64,000 nt of DNA from an uncultured Clostridia bacterium (lineage in GTDB: Bacteria > Bacillota > Clostridia > Christensenellales > Aristaeellaceae), in assembly GCA_934662505.1 (NCBI GenBank), contig CAKUKE010000010.1, positions 17,662-81,661 on the forward strand, in the 5' to 3' direction. This document shows, one piece after another, positions 7,920 to 16,500 of this stretch. The notes below the pieces were generated by a model, which was not told the DNA's origin, did not search any database, and saw only the letters and a program-made list of their open reading frames with translations. A program made the translations under genes and the position numbers. Every line of letters starts with the position of its first letter. Within the stretch, counting starts at the first letter, position 1.

Positions 7920-9335
7920 TCAGCCAATGCTGCCCTTCATTTCCAGCCGGATCAGATTGTTCATTTCCACCGCATATTCAACCGGCAGTTCCTTGGACAC
8001 ATTGTCGGCAAAGCCGCTGACGATCAGCGCCCGCGCATCCTCCTCCGACATACCGCGGCTCATCAGATAAAACACCGCTTCGCCGCTGATGCTGCCGATT
8101 TTCGCCTCGTGGCCGACGGCCGCCTTGCGGGTGCGGATGTCCATGGCGGGAATGGTATCCGACCGGGAATCGGAATCCAGCATGAGCGACTGGCAGGACA
8201 CGGAGGACTTGCTGCCCTCCGCGCTCTTTTCCACCGTCACGCTGCTGCGGAAGGTGCTGACGCCGCCGCTTTTGCTGATGGAACGGGTGTTCATAAAGGA
8301 ACTGGTATCCCTGCCGATGTGCACGACTTTGGCGCCCGTATCCAATTCCTGCCCTGCGCCCGCAAAGGTGACGCCGGTAAACGTCATTCTGGAACGGTCG
8401 CCCTTGAGTACGCTCATGGGATACAGGCAGCCCACGTGGGAGCCGAAGGAGCCGGACACCCACTCCACCGTGCCGCCCTCCTCCACCAGCGCCCGCTTGG
8501 TGTTCAGGTTGTACATGTTCTTCGACCAGTTCTCAATGGTGGAATAGCGCAGCGATGCGTTCTTCTTCACATACAGTTCCACGCAGCCCGCATGCAGATT
8601 GGCCACGTTGTACTTGGGAGCGGAGCACCCCTCGATAAAGTGCAGGCTGGCTCCCTCGTCCACGATGATCAGGGTGTGTTCAAACTGCCCCGCCCCCTTG
8701 GCGTTCAGGCGGAAATAGGACTGAAGCGGAATGGACAGGTGCACTCCCTTGGGCACGTATACAAACGAACCGCCCGACCACACCGCGCCGTGCAGCGCCG
8801 CAAACTTGTGATCGCTCGGCGGCACCAGCTTCATGAAATAGTCGTGCACCATGCCGGCATATTCGCCCTTCATGGCGCTTTCCATGTCGGTGTATACCAC
8901 GCCCTCGGCCGCCACCTCCCGGCGCACGTTATGGTACACCAGTTCGGAGTCGTACTGCGCGCCCACGCCTGCCAGCGACTTGCGTTCCGCCTGAGGAATA
9001 CCCAGCCGGTCAAAGGTGTCCTTAATGTCCTGCGGCACGTCCTTCCAGTCGTTGCGCATGGATGTTTTGGGGCGCACATAGGTGGCAATGTGCGCCATAT
9101 CCAGCCCCTCCAGAGACGGTCCCCAGTTGGGGAGGGGCATCTCGTTATAAATCTTCAGCGACTGCAGCCGAAATTCCCGCATCCATGCCGGATCATTCTT
9201 TTCGGCCGACAGCTTTTCAATGATCTCGGGCGTCAGCCCTTCTTCCATCCGATATGCGTCGTTTTCCGCGTCCCGGATGTCGTAAACGCTGCGGTCAATG
9301 TCCGCAACCTGACTTTTTTCCTTCATAGCCTTCAC
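7920..9335 (-). CDS. sufB: Fe-S assembly scaffold SufB
   Basis: Core scaffold on which the cluster is built. A 471-residue protein with the family signatures SGGSFVYVPKGV, FIEGCSAP, YSTIENWS and the C-terminal GHEAKIGSISGEAVFYLMSRG. The frame can start at GTG 9335, which overlaps the sufC stop as GTGA, or at ATG 9326 (MKEKSQ). Neither has an ideal ribosome binding site and the difference is three residues. Member of sufCBDSU. Confidence 0.95.
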   Translation of the reverse strand: MKAMKEKSQVADIDRSVYDIRDAENDAYRMEEGLTPEIIEKLSAEKNDPAWMREFRLQSLKIYNEMPLPNWGPSLEGLDMAHIATYVRPKTSMRNDWKDVPQDIKDTFDRLGIPQAERKSLAGVGAQYDSELVYHNVRREVAAEGVVYTDMESAMKGEYAGMVHDYFMKLVPPSDHKFAALHGAVWSGGSFVYVPKGVHLSIPLQSYFRLNAKGAGQFEHTLIIVDEGASLHFIEGCSAPKYNVANLHAGCVELYVKKNASLRYSTIENWSKNMYNLNTKRALVEEGGTVEWVSGSFGSHVGCLYPMSVLKGDRSRMTFTGVTFAGAGQELDTGAKVVHIGRDTSSFMNTRSISKSGGVSTFRSSVTVEKSAEGSKSSVSCQSLMLDSDSRSDTIPAMDIRTRKAAVGHEAKIGSISGEAVFYLMSRGMSEEDARALIVSGFADNVSKELPVEYAVEMNNLIRLEMKGSIG

Positions 9336-10090
9336 CGCGCCTCATCCGTCGCAAGGGCGGCAAAGCCTTTTTCATTGATGGTGTCTACCAGTTCAGAACC
9401 GCCGTTGAGCACGATCGTCCCGTTTTCCATCACATGGGTTTCATCCACGGTCAGCGCCTCCAGAATGCGGGTGCTGTGGGTGATGATCAGCAGCGAGCCG
9501 TGCTGCCGTTCGCGGAACAGGCGCACCCCCCGCGACACCGTGCGCACCGCGTCCACATCCAGCCCGGAATCCGTTTCATCCAGAATGGCCAGCTTGGGCT
9601 CCAGCATCAGCAGCTGCAGGATTTCGGCTTTTTTCTTTTCACCGCCCGAAAAGCCCACGTTCAGATCCCGCTCGGCATAGGACGCGTCCATGTCCAGCAG
9701 CGCCATGGTCTCCGCCAGCTTCTTTTTATAATCCCACAAGCGCAGCCGCTTGCCGCTTTTCTGCTCCAGCGCACTGCGGATAAAAGCGCTCAGAGTCACG
9801 CCGGGCACCTCCAGCGGGTTCTGGAAGGAGAGAAAAATGCCCTTGTTTGCCCGCTGATTGACGGGCATGTCGGTCACATCCTCCCCATCAAACACGATCC
9901 GGCCCGCCGTCACCGTGTAAGCCGGGTTGCCCGTCACCGCGTAGCCCAGCGTCGATTTGCCCGTCCCGTTGGGGCCCATCAGCACATGGGTTTCATCCCG
10001 TCCCACCGTCAGGTTCACCCCGTGGAGGATTTCTTTTTCACCCACGCTCACATGCAGATCCTTGACTTCCAGCAGCGCTTCATGCTTCAT
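9332..10090 (-). CDS. sufC: Fe-S assembly ATPase SufC
   Basis: ABC-type ATPase that drives SufBCD. Walker A is GPNGTGKST, the Q-loop is SFQNPLEVPG, the signature is GFSGGEKKK, and Walker B is LAILDETDSGLDVDA. These are all typical SufC forms, including the altered ETDSGLD sequence. The start at 10090 (MKHEALLEV) is preferred over a codon 24 nt upstream. The 5' end overlaps the regulator gene by 11 nt, so the operon begins with the regulator. Confidence 0.95.
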   Translation of the reverse strand: MKHEALLEVKDLHVSVGEKEILHGVNLTVGRDETHVLMGPNGTGKSTLGYAVTGNPAYTVTAGRIVFDGEDVTDMPVNQRANKGIFLSFQNPLEVPGVTLSAFIRSALEQKSGKRLRLWDYKKKLAETMALLDMDASYAERDLNVGFSGGEKKKAEILQLLMLEPKLAILDETDSGLDVDAVRTVSRGVRLFRERQHGSLLIITHSTRILEALTVDETHVMENGTIVLNGGSELVDTINEKGFAALATDEAR

Positions 10091-10550
10091 CTGTTTTTTC
10101 CTTCTTTTCCGCACCGGTACCGCAGGAGCAGCCGGTCATTTTTTCTTTCGCGTCCAGCAAATCCTGAAGGGTATAGCTGTTTACGTATTCGTTAATGCGC
10201 GCTTCCAGCCCCTGCCAGAAGGGAAGGGTGTAGCATTTGCAAGCACCCTCGCACTTTTTGCCCGCCTCTGCCAGACAGGATACGGGCACCAGTTCCCCCT
10301 CCGCCGCCGTCAGCACCTCGCCCACGGTGTACTCGCAGGGTTTTCGCAGCAGCCGGAATCCGCCGTCCTTCCCCAGCGAGCTTTCCACCAGTCCGCTTTT
10401 GCACAGCGCGGTCATAATGCACTCAAGATATTTTCTGGACAGGTTCTGCCGCTCGGCAATATCCTTGACCCGGATATTGCCCTCGCCGGACTGCTCGGCC
10501 ATATCCAGCATGACCCGCAGGGCATACCGCCCCTTGGAGGAGACCATCAT
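10080..10550 (-). CDS. Rrf2-family (IscR-like) regulator of the suf operon
   Basis: Winged-helix repressor of about 156 residues. The helix-turn-helix (VKDIAERQNLSRKYLECIMTAL) is followed by the wing GGFRL and a three-cysteine cluster site CLAEAGKKCEGACKC. This site matches the [2Fe-2S]-binding pattern of IscR relatives. A second CSC lies near the C-terminus. Start 10550 begins MMVSSKGRYALRVML; an upstream in-frame start would add residues encoded across the promoter. Sensing of Fe-S status and autoregulation of suf are inferred from the cysteines and the position as first gene. Confidence 0.88.
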   Translation of the reverse strand: MMVSSKGRYALRVMLDMAEQSGEGNIRVKDIAERQNLSRKYLECIMTALCKSGLVESSLGKDGGFRLLRKPCEYTVGEVLTAAEGELVPVSCLAEAGKKCEGACKCYTLPFWQGLEARINEYVNSYTLQDLLDAKEKMTGCSCGTGAEKKEKTDEA

Positions 10551-10617
10551 GCTATCCCCACCGTTCCTTTCCTTGCCGTACAGGAAGGGAGGCTTATTTC
10601 CTACCTTCCAGATGGGC

Positions 10618-10654
10618 ATTATAACGCCATACTCCTATAAAGTCAATAGGATAT
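10618..10654 (-). promoter_or_regulatory. suf operon promoter with dyad operator
   Basis: On the minus strand TTGACT (10646-10641), a 17-bp spacer and TATAAT (10623-10618). An imperfect palindrome at 10629-10654 (ATA-t-CCTAT, 7 nt, ATAGG-ag-TAT) covers the -35 element, placed as a repressor site. It is likely the binding site of the adjacent Rrf2 protein. Confidence 0.75.
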
Positions 10655-10724
10655 TTCTTCTTCCGAAAAAAGAAGCGGAGCACCCGGGAAAATGCGGAAA
10701 ATGAAACTTTTTCCTTCCAGGCGG

Positions 10725-10753
10725 TTGACATTTTCCTTTTTTGCATGTATAAT
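10725..10753 (+). promoter_or_regulatory. Consensus promoter of tRNA-Pro
   Basis: TTGACA (10725-10730), 17-bp spacer, TATAAT (10748-10753), 11 nt before the mature tRNA. Confidence 0.85.
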
Positions 10754-10764
10754 CATTTTGTTGC

Positions 10765-10841
10765 CTGGGTGTAGCGCAGCTTGGTAGCGTGCTTGAATGG
10801 GGTTCAAGAGGCCGAGAGTTCAAATCTCTCCACCCAGACCA
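10765..10841 (+). tRNA. tRNA-Pro (GGG)
   Basis: Cloverleaf can be drawn in full. The acceptor is CTGGGTG/CACCCAG, the D-stem starts GCGC, the anticodon stem is CTTGA/TCAAG with loop ATGGGGT (anticodon GGG), and the T-stem is GAGAG/CTCTC with TTCAAAT. CCA is encoded. It reads proline codons CCC and CCU. Confidence 0.95.
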
Positions 10842-10846
10842 GAAAA

Positions 10847-10876
10847 GGACTTGAAACAATGTTTCAAGTCCTTTTT
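10847..10876 (+). terminator. Terminator of tRNA-Pro
   Basis: Arms GGACTTGAAAC and GTTTCAAGTCC, 3-nt loop, then TTTTT. Confidence 0.9.
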
Positions 10877-11011
10877 CATGCTCATCCGACTGTCCGGTAC
10901 GTCTGCGGAAAGAACATGCCCTGTGCCACGGATGCGCGCGGCCAACCGACATGTTTTTTCCCCTCAACCCCTTCTGATCATCTGCGTTCTGCTTTCCGAC
11001 CCGTGCAGCCG

Positions 11012-12193
11012 TTATTTCCAGCTTTCCAGAATGCGGAACAGGCCTTCGAGCACGCCGGGCATGCGCACGTCCTCTGCCGCCACGGCGGGCAGGCTGGCGA
11101 TGACCTTTCCCTCCAGCAGCAAGCGGATTTCACCGATCTCGTCGCCCTTTTTCACCGGCGCCCCCACGCTTTGAGGCAGGGTCACCTCCATGGAGACCGC
11201 TTTTTCCTGTCCGGTCTTCATCAGCATGGACACGGTGCCGCCGACGGCGACCCCTACCTGATCCCGGGCGCCCAGCGTGACGGGCACCGTATAGTCCAGT
11301 TGATTGCCCGCCTGACACAGCGTCACCCGACGGTAGGCCGCAAAGCCGTAATCCAGCATGGCTCTGGCTTCATCAAAGCGGGTCTGGCTGGACGAAGCGC
11401 CCAGTACGATGGCCGCCAGACGCATACCGTCCCGTTTGGCCGTCGCGCAGACGCAGTATTTGGCCTCGTTGGTCGACCCTGTTTTGAACCCGTCGCAGTC
11501 CTTATAAAACCGCACCAGACGGTTCGTATTGGTCAGCGCGGTTTTGCGGCCGCTGGGATGAACAAGATCGTCCATCCAGACGGACGCGGCCTGAAAATAT
11601 GCCGGGTACTTGGCGATTTCCCGGCACAGACGCGCCACATCTCTTGCGCAGGTATATTGTCCCTGCGCAGGGAGCCCCGTACAGTTGACATAATGGGTCG
11701 CCTGCAGACCGAGCTCCGCCGCACGGGCATTCATCTGCCGGGCGAAGGCCTCCTCCGTCCCCGCCAGATATTCCGCCAGCGCCACAGCGCTGTCGTTGCC
11801 GCTCGCCATCACCGTCGCCTGAAACAGCGTTTCCAGATCATATTGGACATGGGCGTCCAGCAGCGCCTGAGAACCCGTTGCCCCCGCCGCGTTGGGCGAT
11901 ACCGTCACCCGATCCTGCCAGCCCACCGCGCCGCTTTCAACCTTCTCCAGCACCAGAAGGGCAGTCATCAGCTTTGTGACCGATGCGACCGGCCGTTTTT
12001 CATCCGCGTTTTTTTCAAAAATGACCGCCCCGCTGTCCACATCCATCAACAGCAGACTGGGTGCGGACAGCGCGATGGGCGGTTCATTTTCCATTGGCTC
12101 GGCTCGCGCAGAGAAAAAGCAGCCAAAGAGCAGCAGCAATACCGTCAGAAAGGCAAACACGACCTTGGCAAAAGCGTTGTGAACCGTCCGCAT
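11012..12193 (-). CDS. D-alanyl-D-alanine carboxypeptidase (DacF-like PBP)
   Basis: Secreted low-molecular-weight penicillin-binding protein (peptidase S11) that removes the terminal D-Ala from peptidoglycan stems. A hydrophobic signal segment at residues about 8-30 precedes the catalytic domain. SxxK is SVTK, SxN is SGN (MASGNDSAVA) and KTG is in DGFKTGSTNEA. A C-terminal beta domain (PBP5_C) follows. At 393 residues it matches DacF/DacB-type sporulation or housekeeping enzymes, which sequence alone does not separate. It opens the minus-strand wall-enzyme region. Confidence 0.9.
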   Translation of the reverse strand: MRTVHNAFAKVVFAFLTVLLLLFGCFFSARAEPMENEPPIALSAPSLLLMDVDSGAVIFEKNADEKRPVASVTKLMTALLVLEKVESGAVGWQDRVTVSPNAAGATGSQALLDAHVQYDLETLFQATVMASGNDSAVALAEYLAGTEEAFARQMNARAAELGLQATHYVNCTGLPAQGQYTCARDVARLCREIAKYPAYFQAASVWMDDLVHPSGRKTALTNTNRLVRFYKDCDGFKTGSTNEAKYCVCATAKRDGMRLAAIVLGASSSQTRFDEARAMLDYGFAAYRRVTLCQAGNQLDYTVPVTLGARDQVGVAVGGTVSMLMKTGQEKAVSMEVTLPQSVGAPVKKGDEIGEIRLLLEGKVIASLPAVAAEDVRMPGVLEGLFRILESWK

Positions 12194-12257
12194 GCACCCA
12201 TCCCCCGTTCTGTTCGTTCGGGGTTATTTTGACCGCGGCACGGCAAAATATGCATGC

Positions 12258-12953
12258 TTACAGTTCCGCCAGCTGTTGACGGATCATTTCCGGCGTCGCA
12301 TAGTTCAAAGGCGAGAAGGAACCCTCCAGTGCCGTTTCCAGTTTTTCACGGGCAGCGTCCCGCTTGCCGTCGGCCAGATCGTACTGCGCCAGAAAATACA
12401 GGGTGTCAATCTGCTTTTCCCGGAGAGCATGCGCCTTCTCAAAGTAGGTTCGCGCCGTGGCCTTATCGTCCAGCAGTCGATAGTACACCTGCCCCATATT
12501 GTCCAGCACCACGCTGTCCTCATCGTCATACTCCAGCGCTTCCTGATTATACGCCAGCGCCTTTTCCTTGTCCCCCGCCTCGATATACATATACCCCAGC
12601 GCCTGATAGGTCAGCCCGCAGGGCGCTTTCTGATGAGACGCCTCCAGCAGGTGCAGCGCCTTGTCCATTTCACCCAGCTTCATCTGCGCCACGGCGTAGT
12701 TCATGAACAGCTGCGACCGCTTTTCCGCGCTCATGTCGGGCGCCTTTTCCGCCTTCTTCAGCATTTCCTTGACCTTGGCGTAGCGCTCCGCACCGCCCTT
12801 TTTCAGCAGGATCACCGAATAGGGCAGCAGATACTGGGCGCGGATCACCCCCGCGTTGTACAGCGCTTCATATTCTTTTTCCGCGCCCTCCACATCGCCC
12901 TTCTGATGCTTGAGCAGCGCTGAACGGATCTTAAAACCATCCATCAGTCCCAT
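12258..12953 (-). CDS. TPR-repeat protein of unknown function
   Basis: A 231-residue cytoplasmic protein made mostly of tetratricopeptide-like helical pairs (for example SAEKRSQLFMNYAVAQMKLG, LTYQALGYMYIEAGDKEKAL, VVLDNMGQVYYRLLDDK). No signal peptide or catalytic motif. Start 12953 is set by AAGGAGG 10 nt upstream; the frame extends further without one. Its first 10 nt overlap the end of the YprB-type gene, so the two are translationally coupled. Probably a scaffold; partner unknown. Confidence 0.75.
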   Translation of the reverse strand: MGLMDGFKIRSALLKHQKGDVEGAEKEYEALYNAGVIRAQYLLPYSVILLKKGGAERYAKVKEMLKKAEKAPDMSAEKRSQLFMNYAVAQMKLGEMDKALHLLEASHQKAPCGLTYQALGYMYIEAGDKEKALAYNQEALEYDDEDSVVLDNMGQVYYRLLDDKATARTYFEKAHALREKQIDTLYFLAQYDLADGKRDAAREKLETALEGSFSPLNYATPEMIRQQLAEL

Positions 12954-14071
12954 GACGTATTCCTCCTTATTTTCTGCAGGATCCTGCGGTACCTTTTCTG
13001 AATATCCTGTATTTCCCCGCCGCCGTTTTCCGCGCACAGCGCCAGCGCCTGACGGGTATGGCGCAGGGCGGCGGGAAGGTCGCCCGTTTTGTGCTCATAT
13101 ATTTTGGCCAGCGCAATATGCAGCCGCACGTCGCCGCTGCCGGCGTGCAGCGCGCGCTCATAAGCCGCGGCGCTCTGGGCATACAGCCCGCTCCGGCGCA
13201 GGCTCTCTGCCAGAAGCCGGTCGCTGGGCGCCGTCAGACTGCCGCCCCGCGCCGCACGGTAGCACTTCCGCGCCATTTCAGCCTGCCCGCGCTTATCATA
13301 TATTCGCCCCAGACTGAAAATATCCTCCCGTGCCGGTGCGGTCAAAGGCGACGCATGCAGGGCGATCAGCCGCTCCAGCACGTCCGAAAGGGAGGCGATG
13401 TCCTGCCGGTTATGGGTCAGCACGTCCTCCAGAAGTCCCATATCCCCCGTCTTGAGGAAGGAAAAGTACCGCTCGGGCACCTGCGCGCCGGGCAGGTCAT
13501 CCTGCCGCGTACGCCCCAGCACCGCTTCCTCCAGATGGGTCAGGTTGCACTTTTTCAGCCGCAGCTTCCACACCCGCCGGGCAATATGCACCAGATCGAT
13601 GTGACGTTCGTACGCCGGCATGCGCATACGGTTCATGATCATCCGGTTTTCCAGCAGCGGCAGGTCAAACGTGGAGCCGTTAAAGGTGCACAGCGTTCCC
13701 CGTTCCCTGATTCTGTCCGCCACCCGGCTCAAGACAAAGGCTTCCTCGTCGTAATCCCGCATCAGGTACTGTTCCACGGTCATTTCATCTCCGTCGAAGT
13801 ACCCTACGCCCACCAGAAAAGCCACCGTTCCCGCGCCGCCGGAAAGCCCCGTGGTCTCGGTATCCAGAAACAAAAGCGACCGCCGGTCGATATCCTCCGC
13901 AGGAACGCCCAGCATGACGGACATCACGTCGCCCGGCAGTGTTTTTCTCAGCCCGCCCTCCGTCTTTTCCTGATGCCATCTGCGGACAAGGCACCCGTCG
14001 GATGGAGGACGCGCCGGCGCCTTTTTCTGCACGGAAACGCTTTTCAGTTTATCTCTCAGCGAAAGCGCCAT
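12944..14071 (-). CDS. YprB-like RNase H-fold exonuclease domain protein with TPR tail
   Basis: The N-terminal half is a DnaQ/RNase-H-like fold: LLFLDTETTGLSGGAGT (first acidic motif), FNGSTFDLPLLENR, and HNRQDIASL (last acidic motif). This pattern matches Bacillus YprB. The C-terminal third has TPR-like helices (KCYRAARGG, DRLLAESLRRSGLYAQSAAAYERAL). About 375 residues from ATG 14071. It overlaps the upstream VanY-like gene by 23 nt and the downstream TPR gene by 10 nt. The nuclease role is inferred from the fold and conserved acidic residues. Confidence 0.8.
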   Translation of the reverse strand: MALSLRDKLKSVSVQKKAPARPPSDGCLVRRWHQEKTEGGLRKTLPGDVMSVMLGVPAEDIDRRSLLFLDTETTGLSGGAGTVAFLVGVGYFDGDEMTVEQYLMRDYDEEAFVLSRVADRIRERGTLCTFNGSTFDLPLLENRMIMNRMRMPAYERHIDLVHIARRVWKLRLKKCNLTHLEEAVLGRTRQDDLPGAQVPERYFSFLKTGDMGLLEDVLTHNRQDIASLSDVLERLIALHASPLTAPAREDIFSLGRIYDKRGQAEMARKCYRAARGGSLTAPSDRLLAESLRRSGLYAQSAAAYERALHAGSGDVRLHIALAKIYEHKTGDLPAALRHTRQALALCAENGGGEIQDIQKRYRRILQKIRRNTSWD

Positions 14072-14921
14072 CCTCTGCCTCCGTCCGATTTGCGTAGTAC
14101 GCGGAAAAGCGCTCCAGCACGGCGCACTTCTCCCGGTCGTCCCGGGCGGCCGAATCACCCAGCGCCTCCACCGTTTCAAACCGACCCGCGCGCATATCCG
14201 CCGCCAGCCCGTACAGAAGGTCGGCGTCGGCGTTCAGCAGCACATACTCCGGCCACTGGGACGCATAAGCCGCATAGGCCTCAAAGGACAGATTCAGACG
14301 GGTCAGTGCCTGCGCGTGCGCCTGCCCCAGATACCGCACGTGCCACGGCTCTGCGGCGTAGCCTGTTTCCTCCGTCCATTCCGCCCGATAACGAATGACG
14401 AAGCCGAACCGGCTGCAGTTGTCATTCACCCACCTGCCCTCGTCCGTTTCCAGAAAGGCGCGGTTGAGCCGGCGGAAGGTATCGCTCACCACATCCATGG
14501 CCAGCCCCAGCTGATGCTCGCTGGCGCCGGGCGGCGCCACGGTGCGCCACGCCCTTTCCCGGCTGCCCACACTGTCCACCTTGTTCTGAAACAGGATGGA
14601 CTGCACACCGAAGGAACGGTACCCGGACACCGCCAGCAGGGTATACCCTGCCTCCTCGCGGGCGGCGGCAAACATGGCCTCCAGCGCCCGGGCGGCCTTC
14701 GGCCGCATGTAAATGTTTTCCCGCTGCGATTTTTTATTGGCAGGCACTTCGGGCTGGATCAGTTCCGCCGGCTGATAATGCCGGGCGATTTTATGCTCGC
14801 GGTTCACCAGCCGCAGCATGCTGTCATCCTCGTCAAAAACAGACGCCCGGGCGCAGCAGGGCAGCGCAGCGCACAGCGCCGCCGCGCACACCAGAAGGCA
14901 CAGGCGTCTGAAAACCGTCAT
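14049..14921 (-). CDS. VanY/M15B-type D,D-carboxypeptidase, copy 3
   Basis: Predicted exported zinc carboxypeptidase cleaving D-Ala-D-Ala ends of wall peptides. The signal segment is MTVFRRLCLLVCAAALCAA. The active-site motifs are SGYRSFGVQ, SEHQLGLAMDV (His and Asp zinc ligands) and EPWHVRYLG (catalytic Glu and His ligand). A 290-residue protein, longer than its two upstream paralogs because of a charged C-terminal tail of about 70 residues. Last of a tandem trio, 25 nt after copy 2. Confidence 0.88.
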   Translation of the reverse strand: MTVFRRLCLLVCAAALCAALPCCARASVFDEDDSMLRLVNREHKIARHYQPAELIQPEVPANKKSQRENIYMRPKAARALEAMFAAAREEAGYTLLAVSGYRSFGVQSILFQNKVDSVGSRERAWRTVAPPGASEHQLGLAMDVVSDTFRRLNRAFLETDEGRWVNDNCSRFGFVIRYRAEWTEETGYAAEPWHVRYLGQAHAQALTRLNLSFEAYAAYASQWPEYVLLNADADLLYGLAADMRAGRFETVEALGDSAARDDREKCAVLERFSAYYANRTEAEDGAFAER

Positions 14922-14946
14922 GACCGCTTCTCCTTTTCAGTTTTCA

Positions 14947-15750
14947 TCAGTAGAAGGTGGAAAAATCTTCCTCGCCATCGTCGCCCACATCCAGCACGAT
15001 CGCCTCGTTGGGCAGCGCCCGCTCAGCAATGAGCGCCTGAAAATCGCCGCCCTTTTGCTCGTATTCCTCCAGATAGGCGCGCCACTGCGCCGTAAACTCC
15101 TCCAGACACAGCCCGTTCGCATGGATATAGGCCGCCGCTTCCTTCCCCACATAACGCAGATGCCAGGGTTCGTACTTGATATGGGTAATATCTTCCTTGT
15201 CGGAAAGATAGCGGATGATAAAGCCGAATTCATGGCAGTGCTCGGCCATCCACTGCGCCTCCTGTGTTTCACCGAAGCGCTCGTTCATACCGCTTTTTTG
15301 CGTCCACGCATAGTTCAGCACATCCACGCCCAGACCGGTCTGGTGATCGCTGGCGCCCGGATAGGACACCAGATCGTCGTCGTAGCCCATTTTCTCCAGA
15401 CGGTTGTAATACATGGTCTTCTGGGTCTTGTAGCTCCGATACGCGCTTTTCACATACAGGGTATACCCGTCCTCCCGGGCGGCGTCAAACATGTCCGTCA
15501 GCGCCTGCGCGGCCTCCTTGCGCATCTGCGCGTCCTGCACCGTACGCTTCACCGTCAGTTTGACCAGATCGCCGGGCTCATAATCGCTGGCAAGCAGTTC
15601 GTCGTCATTGGTCAGCGTGATATAGCCGGCTTTATTGACGATCACCTCCGGGCTGACCGGAAACTCCCACGCCGGCAGCGTTTCACACAGCCCCGCCGCC
15701 GTGCTCAACGCAAGAACGGCGCTCAGCAGCAGCATGCATACACGTTTCAT
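14947..15750 (-). CDS. VanY/M15B-type D,D-carboxypeptidase, copy 2
   Basis: Paralog of its neighbours. The signal peptide is MKRVCMLLLSAVLALSTAAG. Motifs are SAYRSYKTQ, SDHQTGLGVDV and EPWHLRYVG. The SDHQ form, in place of the SEHQ of the flanking copies, shows divergence. 267 residues. Its ATG overlaps the stop of copy 1 by 4 nt, indicating one transcript and coupled translation. Confidence 0.88.
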   Translation of the reverse strand: MKRVCMLLLSAVLALSTAAGLCETLPAWEFPVSPEVIVNKAGYITLTNDDELLASDYEPGDLVKLTVKRTVQDAQMRKEAAQALTDMFDAAREDGYTLYVKSAYRSYKTQKTMYYNRLEKMGYDDDLVSYPGASDHQTGLGVDVLNYAWTQKSGMNERFGETQEAQWMAEHCHEFGFIIRYLSDKEDITHIKYEPWHLRYVGKEAAAYIHANGLCLEEFTAQWRAYLEEYEQKGGDFQALIAERALPNEAIVLDVGDDGEEDFSTFY

Positions 15751-16439
15751 ATCGCTTCATCCTCCTGCGTCATCAGGGCATACTGCGCCTGACGAAGCTG
15801 CTCCACGTAGTATTCAAAGGGGATATCCGCCTCATAAATGGCCCGCGCATGCTCCGCGCCCACATAACGGATATGCCACGGTTCATAGGCGTAACCGGTA
15901 ATATCCGTCCATTCTTCCTTGTAGCGGATAATAAACCCGAAGCGCCAGCAGTTTTCGGCCACCCATTTTCCCTCAGGCGTATCGCCGAAGGAGCCGGTCA
16001 GCCCGGTGTTTTTATCGCAGCCCAGATCCATGGCCAGCCCCAGCTGATGCTCGCTGGCGCCGGGAGGCGCCACATAAAGCAGCGCCTTTTTTCGGCCGAC
16101 AGAGCGCACCTTACGTTCGAAAATGGCGCTCTGGGTACCGTAGCTGCGGTAACCGGATATGGCGATCAAACTGAAGCCGCCTTCTTCCTTCGCGGCGGCA
16201 AACATTTCCTCCAGCGCCTGCGCTGCTTCGCTGCGCATTTTCACCGCGCTGCTGGAGCGGCGCACGTTGGGCATGATCAGATCCTCAGGTTCATAATCCG
16301 ACCCGATGGTATACTCCCGGTTGACCAGAAAAAGGCAGCCGCCCAGATTCATCCGGCTCACGTATCCGTTCAGCGTGCTTTCGCCCAGGGTCAGCAGCGT
16401 CAAGAACAATGTCAGAAGCCGCGCCAGCATCCCTTTCAC
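15747..16439 (-). CDS. VanY/M15B-type D,D-carboxypeptidase, copy 1
   Basis: First of the trio, 230 residues. The N-terminal hydrophobic segment MLARLLTLFLTLLTLG suggests export or anchoring. Motifs are SGYRSYGTQ, SEHQLGLAMDL and EPWHIRYVG. It is closest to copy 3 over YVAPPGASEHQLGLAMD and RFGFIIRY. AAAAGGAG precedes the ATG. It lies 61 nt downstream of hflX, with no obvious terminator between. Confidence 0.88.
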   Translation of the reverse strand: MKGMLARLLTLFLTLLTLGESTLNGYVSRMNLGGCLFLVNREYTIGSDYEPEDLIMPNVRRSSSAVKMRSEAAQALEEMFAAAKEEGGFSLIAISGYRSYGTQSAIFERKVRSVGRKKALLYVAPPGASEHQLGLAMDLGCDKNTGLTGSFGDTPEGKWVAENCWRFGFIIRYKEEWTDITGYAYEPWHIRYVGAEHARAIYEADIPFEYYVEQLRQAQYALMTQEDEAI

Positions 16440-16500
16440 GCTCCTTTTGCATGCTTCTTCAGATAAAACGGGGACAGCTTCCTTTTTTATCCTGCGGCGG

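Noticed and set aside
6951..9680. A 909-codon open frame on the plus strand opposite sufS, sufD, sufB and sufC
   Set aside because: It is antisense to well-conserved suf genes. The His/Arg-rich translation is typical of the reverse frame of GC-rich coding DNA, and it has no start signal or domain.
14049..16439. A glycopeptide-resistance (van) cluster
   Set aside because: Only VanY-type peptidases are present; no VanA/B ligase, VanH, VanX or VanRS pair is next to them.
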